Positions 12,401 to 21,758 of a DNA stretch of 64,000 bases are shown here, in pieces; the first letter of the stretch is position 1, and each line of letters opens with the position of its first letter. The notes below the pieces were generated by a model. It saw nothing but the letters and a program-made list of their open reading frames with translations. It searched no databases and was not told where the DNA came from. Source of the stretch: Membranipora membranacea (lineage: Eukaryota; Bryozoa; Gymnolaemata; Cheilostomatida; Membraniporidae); contig OU612065.1 of NCBI GenBank assembly GCA_914767715.1, forward strand, positions 31,806,001 to 31,870,000. Reading direction: 5' to 3'. The position numbers and the translations under genes were made by a program.

Positions 12401-15400
12401 ATCATTATTTATAATGGCAACTCGCCCATGGATCAATAAAATCACGCATCCTGCCAATCAATTGTCACAAACCATGTCTAATACCTAACAAATGGTAAAG
12501 AAAACACTACAATACAGTTACCTGGTAATCTGAAGTCATCGCAACGTCTTATTTTGTTTTTTTTTATTCAACAAGTCATATTTTATGAGATTTTATTATA
12601 GAGATGTTTTATTTCATCTTCCCAAAACCACCATCGGAAAGTTTTAGAAGATTATCTTTGTTTCAGTGAGGAGATAATAACGTGTGTAATGAATCCTGTG
12701 TTACATAAAACAGTAAGACTGGATACACCACCCCAAACACAAAAATCTTACCTCATGTTGTGCTATAAATATATATTTATGAATATTATTGATTGCAGTA
12801 ATTCACTTCAAAATCAAATGCTAACTTTAAACTTGATCAGATGTTGATCTTAATTTTTCTCTAGTGTCTGCGATCTAGCCAGTTTGGAGCAACTAGATGT
12901 CCGTTTAAATCATCTACTCACCAAACTGCCAGTGAACCTGATGAAACTCAGTAGTCTGAAGACTCTCCATTGTCAAGAATGTTTTTCCTTGACTTTCCCT
13001 CCCTATTCTGTCTGTGCACAGGGCCTTCCAGCGATTCAAAAATACCTGACGGATCTCGGGAAAGGAATCGGTAAAAAGTTCATTCCAGTGACTGTTATTG
13101 GAGAAGCTATGGCTGGGAAAACGAGCCTTGTCAAATCAATGCAGACTGACAGGCGATTTCTGACAACTCGAAACAACATAAACCAGTTAGATGAAGCTAC
13201 CAAGGTATTCAAGGTCTGTGAGGCTGATGTTGGTCCTGTTTCTAAGTTGGTGTTTCATGATTTTGGTGGTCAGGTGATCTACCAGTTCTCTTACCAACTA
13301 TCGTTCAGGTCTCAGTTCGTCCCCCTTCTGGTCATAAACATTGCAGAATTTGATAGACTTGTGAATGAGTGCGGAGAAGGAGCAGCCTGTCAAAAGGTGT
13401 GCTTTGACTGGCTCTCACATCTCTATCTATCCTGTCCCCAAGCTGGCCCTCCCCTAGTAGTTCTGACTCACCGGGATTGTATCGAAGACCCAGATACATT
13501 CAAGGAGAGGTTGAGCCAACTGAAACAAATGACAGAGAACCTACGCAAAGAGATTATAGCTGAGGAACAGGTTATGGTCCCAGATTCCAGTCCATTAATT
13601 TTGATGGAGAGTTTCCGTGATCTATCACAGCCTCTACTCACAAGACATGAACCTATGGTTATTTCTAGGGAATGTGTAGAAAGTGTAATTACTAACATCA
13701 AGTCTGTCCTGCTCTCAATTGGATTACCGTTAATTACTGAGATACCAGAAAGCTGGTACTACTTCATGCAGCTCTGTGCTGAGAGAATGGATAAACCCTA
13801 TCTGACTCTTGAAGAGTTAGATCAAATGTTTCCGGATGACAAAGAGCGATTCATTCTCCAATACCTACATGAAATAGGAAGAATCATGTGGTATAGGAAC
13901 AGAGGCAGACTGGCTAACGTTGTGTTCCATAGAATCGAACTACTCACCAAAGTAGTTGAGCTTCTCTTTGATCACTCTGGAAAGACTGCTTGGGATCGGC
14001 GTTTGAATGAGTTCCAGCCATTTCAGTATAATGGACATGGTATCAGCAAGAGAATCTACAGACAGATGGTTGAAAATTTTCTTCAATCCGGAATGATGAA
14101 CACCATTCTTCTAACAAATCTCATCGTCAATGAATCAGAGTTGACTGCAGAGCTCGCTATTGAAGTACTTAGAGTCTTCCATCTGATATGTGGCCCAATC
14201 CATGAGGATGGAGCATATCACTACATAATCCCATACTTTAGTCAGAAGGTGATCACAGTGCTTGAAACTGGGAAATATATTCCTATGAAAGTGGATCTGT
14301 GCTTTAACGGATTGGCAATGCCTGGTTATGTTAACCACTTACTCACTGCAATCTATGTGGATCATAACATCAAACAGTCAGATCACATTGATATCGGCAG
14401 GAATGGTGCTTGTGTCGTAGATACCAATGGAACAGTCGAATACTTTTCCCATAGTCATGCTGAGAGAACCATAACCATTCTTACATTGACCAAGCCTAAA
14501 TACATTGTCAAATCCTGGGAGAAACAGTTATCCAATGTGCGGCATATAATATCAAATTTGAAATCTGTCTGGAAGGGAGCTCACTTTGACACTGTCTTTT
14601 ACTGCTCACACTGTCTGCTCAAAAAAGAGGATACGCCTACTAACAGAGTCAACCCAGCATGGATGAATCTAGATGTGTCCCGTCAGTACACTGGTGAGGA
14701 AGCTTCAAGATGTAGGAACGCTCACACTGCTGGAGACCTGCCATCAGCTGTCCCGTTTCCCCTGCTCAGTCCATGTGAGTATTCACCACTTGAACTTAAA
14801 GTTGAGTTTTTTAATGCACTGCTACCTGGTTAGATTAAACCAATAATATTGACATGACTTAGAATTAACAGTTATATAGCGTAACAACTCGCAAAAACAA
14901 CAGCTTTTCAAAGTTAGCGCTGTAACAATCTTTCACAAATTTGATCAACAGCTAATTCTTAACCTTGGGGTCAGTTATATGTGATAGAAAGCAATTTTCT
15001 AGCTGATCAGTGCACATTTGTCACACTGAAAGATTTTGATGATATTTCCTGTTTCGATCTGGTAGGTGACAGCATTACAGAGAATGGGATTATAGCGTTG
15101 GACAAGTACCTACTGGATATCGAACCTGAGCGGAATCCACAGAGTATGTTCATTCTTATCTTACCAACGTGTGCAAGCGTCATAAATATTAGCTGACTTG
15201 TAAAATTCTTGTAAAATTAAATTAAGTGTAGTTAGAGATAAGCTAAAGTGTATCAGTCGCTATGTCCAAGTTAGATTATAAACTTTTATCCTTTTGAGGT
15301 ATAGTGTGCTCAGCAAACGATACAAAATATTCTGAGTTGAGTTGTAATCGTGTAGGAATTTGATATTGTGTACTGCATATTTAGTTCCTTGTGCTCAGCC

Positions 15401-18150
15401 AAGGGAATGAAAGTATGAAAGTCCTTTTGCCTACTTCCTAAATATGTTTGTCTGTATTATGTTCTCTAGCTGCTGCCTTACCCTCATCTCAACCTGACGA
15501 TGTTCCAGCACCTGCAGATTTACAGACAGCACAGATAGATGATATTATGAGTATTGTAAACTCAGATACGGCACCAATCGATCTACCATTTGCTCGGTCC
15601 ACCATGAACCACAGAAGACAGGTACTATAATCATGTGTCATTTTGCAGTCAATATGATGGTTCAACATTATTTGCCGTATTGTCATGTAGTAAAAGTTAA
15701 CTAAACTGGGACTGGGTTCCATTAGCTGATTTACTGCATATAAACTTTGCAGGAAAATATTCAGCATATCATATAAGATGTACTTAACCTTTGTTAAAAT
15801 TCAAGATATTTTTCCAGGAAGTGTATCCCATGTCAGAGACCCGTGGAAGAGCCTTAATCATATCTAACAATTACAACAACTCCAGGCTGGGCTCAGAACA
15901 TGACTATGATAACATGAAGAGAATGCTGAACAAGCTAGGATTTATCACTGTTGGTGATCATCAAAACTACGCTGCTCAGGTAAACTCAGTACGAAACTCG
16001 TCTCACAATAGGTCCATTCACATGCAAAGCAGAAATCTCCATTGTCACAGAGTAATGCACATATTACCAATACTAAGGTCCAATAAATGTGATGGATTAT
16101 CTATATATTTTATATAGAATTTTAGCCATATCTCTTGAATTGGGTGTAAACATCAGGTGTAGTCATATCTTAGTGAAATTATGATTATTCAGGAAATGAT
16201 TCAGGAGATCCACAAAGAGACACAACTGGTTGATCCACAGACAGGAGAGTCCGTACATGCTCAGCTCGGGTCATTTGTCTTAGTAGTTACAAGTCATGGC
16301 CATGACGGAACAGTAGGTGGCTCAGATGGTAAACAGATCAGGATCATAGATATGATCGGACTACTGTCCCCTAAAAACTTTCCTGCTATGAAGGGAAAGC
16401 CGAAGATTGTAATAATCCAAGCTTGCGCAGGCAGTAAGTAAAGCCAATAGGTGTCTATATTCTGCATTGATTATGATTTTTCTTTTAATTAATCAGAAAA
16501 TTTAGTCGACCAAGTGATAAAGGTTCTTGACTCAATTTGAATGAGAGTTCACAATCAACATCCAACAGTTGTAGTTCAGTAGCTCGATCATGGATAAGGG
16601 TAGTTTTGAGACTTGTCTTCTACTCATGCAACTGCAAAAACTGCTCAGATGTCCTCAAATCAAGTTTATTGACATGGCTCTATATATTTCAGGTCAGAGA
16701 GAAATGCTGCTAACTGACACAACTCCTCCAGCTCCAGCCAATCAGAACCAGCCTGGAGTAGATACTGTGCAGCAGCAGCAGCCTCATGTATCTGGTGATG
16801 ACTTAGAAGATGCTGATCCTGCAGAGATCTCTACTGCTGACTTCATAATCATGCAGTCAAGCTTTGAATGTAAGTAGACTAGGTTTATTACAGACTGGGT
16901 GGTATAAGAGCTCAGAAGGCTGCAAGTAGGGGTTTGTGGCATCAATGAAGGGAGTTCATCGGTGGCATCACATTTAAAAAAATTGAATTGATAATCCAAT
17001 TTCACAAAATTACGCTTGCAGCCATCTAAGCAGCAGACTTGAACAAATTTTGTTTTCACTTTCATAAAACCAATTTATTCCTGAGAGTGTATTCACAACA
17101 CTTGATAGAAGCAGCTCGATGTGGGAAAATGAACGATGTTGTTATAATTATGTTTCAACAATACAGTTGATGCTTTTTCAGCCAAAAACTCAGATTTGAT
17201 GAGACCGTAATTTTGTTTTTGTTTCCAGCTTTCTCCTCACCTCGACGAGCTAGCATAGGCTCACCATTCATCAGAACACTTGTCACTGTATTCTACAAAT
17301 ATGCTCATCAACTTCATATGGAGGAACTGGCAGCAACTGTAAGCTTTGCTGCATCCATTCTTTTATGCACAGTGAATATCCATAAATACAGAAAGATCTA
17401 ACAGTTGTGTGTTGGTAGCTCATTGTGTATGACATGATGATAAATTTGCATATTGACTTGAGGCAACTCGTACACTTTGAGAAGCATTTGTCAATTGATT
17501 ACTTACATGCATTTCTCTCACTGTTTTCAATATCTAATATGTCTATTCATAGATAAGACAGATGGTTGCGAAGATCGGAGTACAGAGAACAGAATATCTG
17601 CTCAGAACCAGAACACATAACACAGCGAGAGCTCATGTCGCCTCTATGCCTCAGACTAGATGTACATTTCTTACTGAGAAGCTCTATTTTCAAACTAGAG
17701 TTAATATGAGGATAGAGAACCACCCTGACTCACTGACAAATCCTGTGTTACCCAATCCAACAGCTACTAGGATTCACCCGGAATCAGGTAAGTCATTGCT
17801 GGGAATTATTTATTAATGTCGTTGATGAGTTTTCAACGTTATCCACTCTCTGTGATTGGAGGGGCACTTGTTTGAGTTATTCTGCCACTCCTCGGTGTAG
17901 AGATGATTGTATTCTGATAGCATATTGATAAAGAGTTTCCCATTACGGCCAATGGAATTGAGTTGATCATATCAAACATGTAAATAACTTTGATCTGATA
18001 CTAATGGGTGTTCAAAGCTATAGATATTTATGTTATTGGAAGGTGCCTTACTATATTCCTATACTTATAACTGTAGATGAAACACAAACCAATGAGAGCG
18101 AAGGGCGCACTGTCAGACAGGCAACTTACTATAAGTGGTCAGTAAGATGA
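266..18150 (+). CDS. LRR-Roc-COR-caspase fusion protein (5' partial, 13 exons seen)
   Basis: Spliced gene. Exons: 266-415, 760-894, 1483-1632, 4133-4273, 12865-14828, 15003-15143, 15470-15621, 15818-15979, 16193-16433, 16693-16869, 17229-17338, 17553-17787, 18077-18150. Every junction has AG/GT borders, every donor phase matches the next acceptor, and the exon lengths sum to an exact frame (about 1276 codons plus TGA). Order of domains: LRRs; Roc GTPase with P-loop GEAMAGKT, DFGGQ and THRD; COR; an acidic/proline linker; caspase p20 with SHG and QACAG; p10 ending near TEKLYFQ. Roco proteins are GTP-regulated dimers, often in stress or death signalling; caspases are Cys proteases cutting after Asp. 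The joining of both in one protein is inferred from phases, not from a transcript. The 5' end (start codon, possible N-terminal domains) lies outside the window. An alternative is two adjacent genes, but no stop, new start or intergenic gap separates them. Confidence 0.82.
760..894 (+). CDS. LRR exon 2 of the Roco-caspase gene
   Basis: A 135-base exon, phase 2/2, TTACAG acceptor and GAAAG/GTAGGT donor. Encodes LVKLEELSIDG, then LPEGIGNLESLKKLVI and ends KELPE. It is five codons shorter than exons 1 and 3, the loss falling in the variable part between the two repeats. Confidence 0.85.
1483..1632 (+). CDS. LRR exon 3 of the Roco-caspase gene
   Basis: A 150-base exon, phase 2/2. Encodes LVNLEELWISG, LPEGIGNLKSLQKVVI and KELPE. 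Exon and flanking intron sequence closely resemble exon 1, which marks a recent local duplication of an exon-plus-intron unit. Confidence 0.85.
1801..2470. repeat. Tandem repeat of about 225 bp (three units), Gypsy-associated
   Basis: The motif 'CAATTA.CCCTCTGAGGTTCC' followed by 'AAATCTAGTG' recurs near 1835, 2060 and 2275. Two further units lie at about 4480-4900. Both sites adjoin Gypsy-derived sequence, so the repeats are probably part of that element's long terminal or untranslated region. Confidence 0.6.
2500..3580 (-). mobile_element. Gypsy/Ty3-like 3' end fragment (partial copy 1)
   Basis: The minus-strand frame 3246-3578 reads FNKNPMTVIDS...VTVESLHGRQVTRNKSRVKGY, resembling the region after the integrase core of Ty3/Gypsy Pol proteins. 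The DNA 2760-3580 recurs at 8340-9110, where it is joined to integrase sequence, and 2500-2760 recurs near 4975-5112 plus 8272-8400. This copy sits in the intron without the rest of the element. Confidence 0.6.
3581..4132 (+). other. Intron sequence before LRR exon 4
   Basis: No convincing coding signal. Part (3640-3980) is open on the minus strand but shows no family resemblance I recognise; treated as intron or old repeat. Confidence 0.4.
4133..4273 (+). CDS. LRR exon 4 of the Roco-caspase gene
   Basis: A 141-base exon, phase 2/2, acceptor TTACAG and donor GACAG/GTATGT. Encodes LVNLEKLNIIRS, LPDWIGELTNLKIFNV and LTSLPD. It is more diverged from the three upstream cassettes than they are from each other, so it is probably older. 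The intron after it is 8.6 kb long and full of retrotransposons. Confidence 0.83.
5113..8271 (-). mobile_element. RTE-clade non-LTR retrotransposon, nearly full length
   Basis: About 3.16 kb on the minus strand, nested in Gypsy-derived DNA. Left flank AACGATATATCAAAT (5098-5112) and right flank AATGATATGTCAAAT (8272-8286) look like a 15-bp target duplication; the uninterrupted sequence is seen at about 2665-2690. Contents: APE-type endonuclease, then reverse transcriptase and a C-terminal RGRPKQRW motif, the arrangement of RTE elements (and of the domesticated CFDP2/BovB type). Confidence 0.8.
5132..8020 (-). pseudogene. RTE endonuclease-reverse transcriptase, frameshifted
   Basis: Endonuclease in 7736-8020 and 7258-7764 (IATLNIGTLTAKSREIAYL, LCLQETRWTGG, AGDLNGHVG); RT in 6055-7131 (KATGPDRLPIDIIK, GFQKGKSTTEPMF, VFVDLEKAYD) and 5132-6157 (GLHQGSTLGPLLY, AMLFADDLALC, FKYLGTTI, MQWYGHVRRRE, RPRGRPKQRW). 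The catalytic FADD is intact, but at least three frame changes (near 7750, 7135-7255 and 6060-6155) break the single ORF expected, so it is a dead copy. Confidence 0.85.
9071..9481 (-). pseudogene. Gypsy integrase core fragment
   Basis: Reads HQCRIIEPL (zinc-binding remnant), PWPDFSVDSLNPI, MVMVDYDSRFHDY, FFRYGIPTTLKFDNGPQFIS: the DDE integrase pattern with FDNGPQF in place of the usual SDNGxQF. The third catalytic residue is not clear; the frame soon runs into the pol tail at NTFNENP, which indicates an internal deletion. Confidence 0.75.
10215..10772 (-). pseudogene. Gypsy RT/RNase H border region, tandemly duplicated
   Basis: Two head-to-tail copies (about 10200-10470 and 10490-10772) of the same pol segment: GHKLTVNGI, LQKHVEAVQN, CEPTYQ.EIC.FLGL.QYVSKF.PDYS, CEPLRKLI. 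This is the FLGLxxYxxxFIPxYS motif of Ty3/Gypsy Pol. The copies differ at several residues. The upstream YxDD palm of RT is not visible. Confidence 0.75.
11252..11960 (-). pseudogene. Gypsy gag-like fragment with zinc-knuckle remnant
   Basis: Minus-strand reading contains FRKASQNTGESLSKFATKLR, RDQLVSGILSDKIR and, after a break near 11825, NRCGRCGRF, a nucleocapsid-like Cys cluster. These match Gag/Gag-Pol of invertebrate Gypsy elements. Interrupted by a stop near 11826. Confidence 0.6.
12001..12864 (+). other. Intron sequence before the Roc-COR exon
   Basis: AT-rich with no coding signal recognised. It ends in a pyrimidine-rich tract and TTCTCTAG acceptor at 12864. Confidence 0.5.
12865..14828 (+). 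CDS. Last LRR + Roc GTPase + COR exon of the Roco-caspase gene
   Basis: One 1964-base exon starting after TTCTCTAG in phase 2 and ending at G/GTTAGA in phase 1. It opens with two more LRRs (LASLEQLDV, LSSLKTLHC), then a Roc domain: G1 P-loop GEAMAGKTSL, G3 DFGGQ, G4 THRD (LRRK2 also has a TH-D type G4). COR follows, starting around IPESWYYF, with the long alpha/beta region and near the end a Cys/His cluster (YCSHC ... C ... H) often seen at the C-terminus of invertebrate COR domains. No kinase domain follows. All nucleotide-binding motifs are intact, so GTP binding is expected (inference). The frame also continues past the donor to an in-frame TAG at 14831; splicing at 14828 keeps the frame into the next exon. 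Confidence 0.9.
15003..15621 (+). CDS. Linker exons between COR and caspase
   Basis: Two exons, 15003-15143 (phase 1/1) and 15470-15621 (phase 1/0). The first encodes a compact segment with CTFVTLKDFDDISCFDLVG and ALDKYLLDIEPE. I do not recognise it as a death fold, though its length of 47 residues would be short for one. The second is rich in Pro, Asp and Ala (ALPSSQPDDVPAPADL) and looks unstructured. Its several Asp residues (e.g. QIDDIM, SDTAPIDLP) could be caspase cleavage sites separating the GTPase from the protease (inference). Confidence 0.7.
15818..16433 (+). CDS. Caspase p20 (large subunit) exons
   Basis: Two exons, 15818-15979 (phase 0/0) and 16193-16433 (phase 0/1). The first has RGRALIISNNY, LGSEHDYDNMKRMLNKLGF, the standard first strand and helix of the caspase fold. 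The second has the catalytic His in VVTSHGHDGTVGGSDG, then KGKPKIVIIQACAGS with the catalytic Cys. Canonical caspases read QACRG; here the Arg is Ala. An intron falls just after the Cys loop. The intact His-Cys dyad argues for an active peptidase. Confidence 0.88.
16693..17787 (+). CDS. Caspase intersubunit linker and p10 (small subunit) exons
   Basis: Exons 16693-16869 (phase 1/1), 17229-17338 (1/0) and 17553-17787 (0/1). The linker has PAPANQNQPG, a short Gln run and the acidic GDDLEDADPAEI, suited to autocatalytic cutting after Asp. TADFIIMQSSFES matches the start of p10 (classical ADFLxAYSTxPG). GSPFIRTLVTVF corresponds to GSWFIQxL of classical caspases, with the Trp replaced by Pro. MPQTRCTFLTEKLYFQ matches the p10 end. 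About 35 further residues follow the fold. Confidence 0.88.
18077..18150 (+). CDS. Terminal exon of the Roco-caspase gene
   Basis: A 74-base exon after CTGTAG in phase 1; it encodes a short polar tail ending YYKWSVR then TGA 18148-18150. The phase agrees with the donor at 17787. The same exon is conserved in copy 2 (29815-29888). A possible donor (GTCAGT) inside the exon means a longer isoform cannot be excluded. Confidence 0.65.
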
Positions 18151-19255
18151 AATCTATCATCTTCATACTTCCTCTGACTCCTCTACTACAAGCAGATACA
18201 GATACAGATATAGACAGTTCATGAATGTATGTAAACTCTACACAACAGGTGCTCTTATTACACTGACCATCATATCAGGTACTAGAAGTTAAGTTGATCT
18301 GACAACATTGTCACGACCACTGTTATAGCAGTTTTCACAGGGTGACAATCGAATAGAGCTTCTACAGAACCAATATATGCTTTTACAATGTATCACTGAG
18401 ATAAATCATCGTTATCATATAAATATTTCATTTTATTTTTGGATCGATCCTATATATCTTGGTATTCTATGATATACTGTGTTATGCAGTAGTATGTTGG
18501 ATAAGGTCTCATCTTCAATTGAGTATGAGATATATAGATTTTTGATTCAAGAGTTTTAATCAGCCAAACTAGAATGGTAATGTATTAATCCGAGCATCAG
18601 TTTTTCAACTTTCAACTAACCATCATTCCCTGTTAATGGTCAGACAACTCCTATTCCCTAGATGTATTTTAGATAAAATGTACTGAATATATTATATATC
18701 AATGATACATCTTTTATTCATGATATATATATAACTAGTTCTAACCATTGCATCAGTGATTTTTACCTCTGGGTCACTGTACTATTTTGTTTAACTTGAC
18801 TTACTTTACTGATTGACCAAATATTATGTATTTACTCATAGGCCTACACCGATGAGAATTGTTTATTTTGTGCCATGATTTGCTGCTTGCTACATACTTA
18901 TACCAATATAATTACCTGTACTACTTTGATTCAATCAAGACTCCTTACTGTGTCAGTAATTCAAAACTTCACCACTACTCGACAACCAGTACGCCATAGT
19001 TAAGATTATCAGACTTGAAAGTTAATTATAATCAAGGTATCAAGGCTCTTGCTGTAGATTAAAAGTATATTTTGAATTAGAATTCGCAACTCAGAATTCA
19101 TTACAGCTCTGCTGAAACCGAAGGAGAGGAACTTCATGAAAATTTTATTTAATTTTCTGTAGATGTTTCCCATTGTATAACCTCCATAGTATAATCTCGC
19201 ACTAATGTGTAAAAAGGCTGATTATAGTGTGAGTTAAGCTCAGTCAGTCTTCTGA
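18151..19255. other. Intergenic sequence between Roco-caspase and TLC copy 1
   Basis: AT-rich, no exon recognised. Nearly identical by eye to 29889-30993 in copy 2. The spacing between the convergent caspase and TLC ends is kept in both copies. Confidence 0.5.
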
Positions 19256-19517
19256 TTAGACCTTTGTGATGACGTAGAGTAGAGCTCCTAATACCATCTT
19301 ACGATACCAGTATAAATTCATAGCATCGAGAGTAAACCCGCCCAGCAGTGTGCCTGGGAGGTGATAGTATGTTAGTGGTGCCTCCTGACTCATATATAGG
19401 GTATAATAAGAATAAGGCATCGGGATTATCCTGGCTATTGTGAATGCGAACAACATTAATAGTCCGTTGTAATAGTAAGCACTTCCCCACTTCATATCAC
19501 AGTCGTGTAGAATTACC
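19256..19517 (-). pseudogene. TLC-domain last exon, copy 1 (frameshifted tail)
   Basis: After a TTTTACAG acceptor it encodes VILHDCDMKWGSAYYYNGLL, FTIARIIPMPY and LDAMNLYWYRKMVLGAL, the C-terminal half of a TLC domain (TLCD4/TMEM56 type). Compared with the copy at 60992-61313 it lacks 44 bases, so the polar C-terminal tail is replaced by LYVITKV. No upstream TLC exons accompany it, so it is a fragment. Confidence 0.75.
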
Positions 19518-19762
19518 CTGTAAAACAAAGATTGATGGTACTGTAGCATCATGTAAACAACTCTGCTTGGAAATAGCCAAATTCAAAATGAAAGTGCCTG
19601 GAATATGTTTTTTTTCCACTGTAATGCTAAACAGGCCCGTAGTTCTAGGGGAGGTAGGACGCTCCGCCTGCCCTAGAATGGTCAATAGAGTGGCCTTAAA
19701 CTGCTGTAGTTTAGGAACAATTCATGAGGGTGTGAATGAAAGGGTATTGTAAGCATCTCCTG

Positions 19763-19791
19763 TGGAGGCTGGGGTTAATCCCCAGCCTCCA
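19763..19791. repeat. Perfect short palindrome (hairpin)
   Basis: TGGAGGCTGGGG, 5-base loop, and its exact reverse complement. Repeated in copy 2 at 31501-31529 with one arm position changed. Absent from copy 3, where the neighbouring sequence is inverted. Confidence 0.75.
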
Positions 19792-19823
19792 AAGCGTTTT
19801 AATGATATAAATAGTATAAATAT

Positions 19824-19900
19824 ATCGAATAGCTTACTCATGTGGAATCAGTGATACAGCAGTGCTGTATCACTGATTGCACATGAGCAAGCTGTTCGAT
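19824..19900. repeat. 77-base palindrome with single-base centre
   Basis: Two 38-base arms around a central G (19862) with about three mismatches. Copy 2 has it at 31562-31638. Copy 3 (about 61644-61680) contains only the right half, so the palindrome arose by an inverted duplication after copy 3 split off. Confidence 0.8.
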
Positions 19901-20358
19901 TTTACCATTGATATTCATGTTCATCTCATCCGATATGTGTACATTAGGAAATATGCTTTATTCAGAGCAAATATACCAAAAATACTAGGTTAATCTTAGA
20001 GCAAAAGCCAAAAATCTGGTACCCGCAACATGGTGGCTTGTGACTTGGTGCAATCAAGGAGTCAACTCTAACTCCTTGGTGCAATGCACTATATTTGTAT
20101 TGATGTGATATCTGATCTGCAGTCCACAGCCAGGGAAATAATTCTGCAATAGAAGTTGCATTCTCATTAGTGTAAAGGGGACAACACTTTATTATAAAAT
20201 AAAATTAGTATTTTTGACCAATCAGGTGTCGTCTAACATAATATTTTTATTCTTCACAATATCAATGTCAGAGGAAGGTCATGGCAGTCATGCATAATTC
20301 TTAGCAGAGCTAATATATCGTAAGCTTTGATTCTTAGTGAAAAAATCTGATTCATAAA

Positions 20359-20433
20359 CTACTACTAACTAGCTTGTCTAATGGTGAGAGGTGAATATCA
20401 CCTCTCACCATTAGACAAGCTAGTTAGTAGTAG
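20359..20433. repeat. Perfect 35-bp-arm palindrome
   Basis: Arms 20359-20393 and 20399-20433 are exact reverse complements around AATAT; weaker pairing extends outward. Repeated at about 34409-34483. The LINE insertion in copy 2 sits beside the same palindrome. Confidence 0.85.
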
Positions 20434-20439
20434 GTTATG

Positions 20440-20507
20440 ACTTACAAACAATGAATATTATTCTTCCAATTCACCATGAATTGGAAGAGTGAAATTCATT
20501 GTAAGTC
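20440..20507. repeat. Imperfect palindrome next to the 35-bp one
   Basis: Arms GACTTACAA...CCAATTCA and TGAATTGG...TTGTAAGTC pair with a few mismatches. Also present at about 34490-34557. Confidence 0.7.
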
Positions 20508-21758
20508 AGATAAGTCCGGCAGGAATAAATGTACGCCGTGAAAAATTTGGCATTCTTTTACAAATTTACTGATAACAAATCTATGCTCCAACAGCCACTG
20601 AATTTAGTATCATCCTGACTCACTGAGAATGAGGCTGCTGTTTACAAAGCAAGCAATGGAAATGGGACTGTTCAATCAGAACAGTTAATGAACTATCCTT
20701 CCTTCATTAAAATTAAAGGCCCAAACCACACACAGCAGGTCACTGACAGTTGATTTGATGAGTTGCAGCCTTGTGTGTGTGTGGTTGTGGTGAAGATGGG
20801 AAGCTGTGCATGAGCCAAGATATCGCGGCTGCGCAGCTTCTGTACCCGCCAATGTGAGGAACGGAAATTGTTGTCCTATCCTATACTAAAGTAAATGCCG
20901 TGTACTATTAGTATGTATAGTTGTTCTATAACCGTCCTACTTATAAATTGGTTCTAACTATGTTGGTAGTTATGGTTTTAAATCTTGCACTCCGGACACT
21001 TCAAAATGTCACTTTATTGTGTAATTTATTTGTAGTTCTAATTTGGAGTTACCTCCTCTTTCATGCACTGAAGAAAGACAAGATCGCTCAAATCTATTAA
21101 TACGTGGTTCCAATTGGTAATGCTAGCACTCTGGTGAGTACGAGGTATTTTACTTATTAATTTATAGTGACGAACAGCTGGTTCCCACTACTCCACAAAG
21201 CAATTTACTACGGGGTTGTTATTGAGCCTGACCTCTTCTTAGCTTCACTAGAAGTTGCCTTCAAGTTGTTTAAGAAAGGTTCCTGCCGATAACCTGCTAA
21301 GACCCCTGTCTTGTTCTAACAGTAAAACTCTTGATGAGTTTCGAGACAATGCTCTTACACCACAAAGTCAATATAATCCTTAGATGTTAATATGACACAA
21401 TCACTATTTATGAATGTGTTCAGGTACGTTTGATATTTTTTGTTATTCAACTTAGGTGACTGATTTTATTTATAAGCACCTACTTGATCTCTGTATAGTG
21501 CCTGGAAGCCCAATCAGGTAATCAAGGCGGTGTATCAGTATCACAGGCCTCTTAGCCAAGTTAAATTAGCTAAAGACTCCAACCCAATTTCTAGTGAAGG
21601 AAAGAGGTATCAGTCTGTGGTCACTCTAAAATTAATGTTCAATTTCTATATTCAATGTTGAATTAATGTTTCACAGATTAGAGGTATCTTATCTTAAATC
21701 GGTAGCGTCCTACTTAATACTGTTCTGCTTTGACAATAGTTCCCAATGATACTTCTAA

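Noticed and set aside
14829-14833. Stop codon TAG as the end of a separate Roco gene
   Set aside because: The stop lies just past a G/GTTAGA donor; the next five exons continue in matching phase into the caspase, so splicing before the stop is the better model, though not proven.
19444-19752. 102-residue plus-strand frame opposite TLC copy 1
   Set aside because: It overlaps the TLC exon antisense and runs through a palindrome; not coding.
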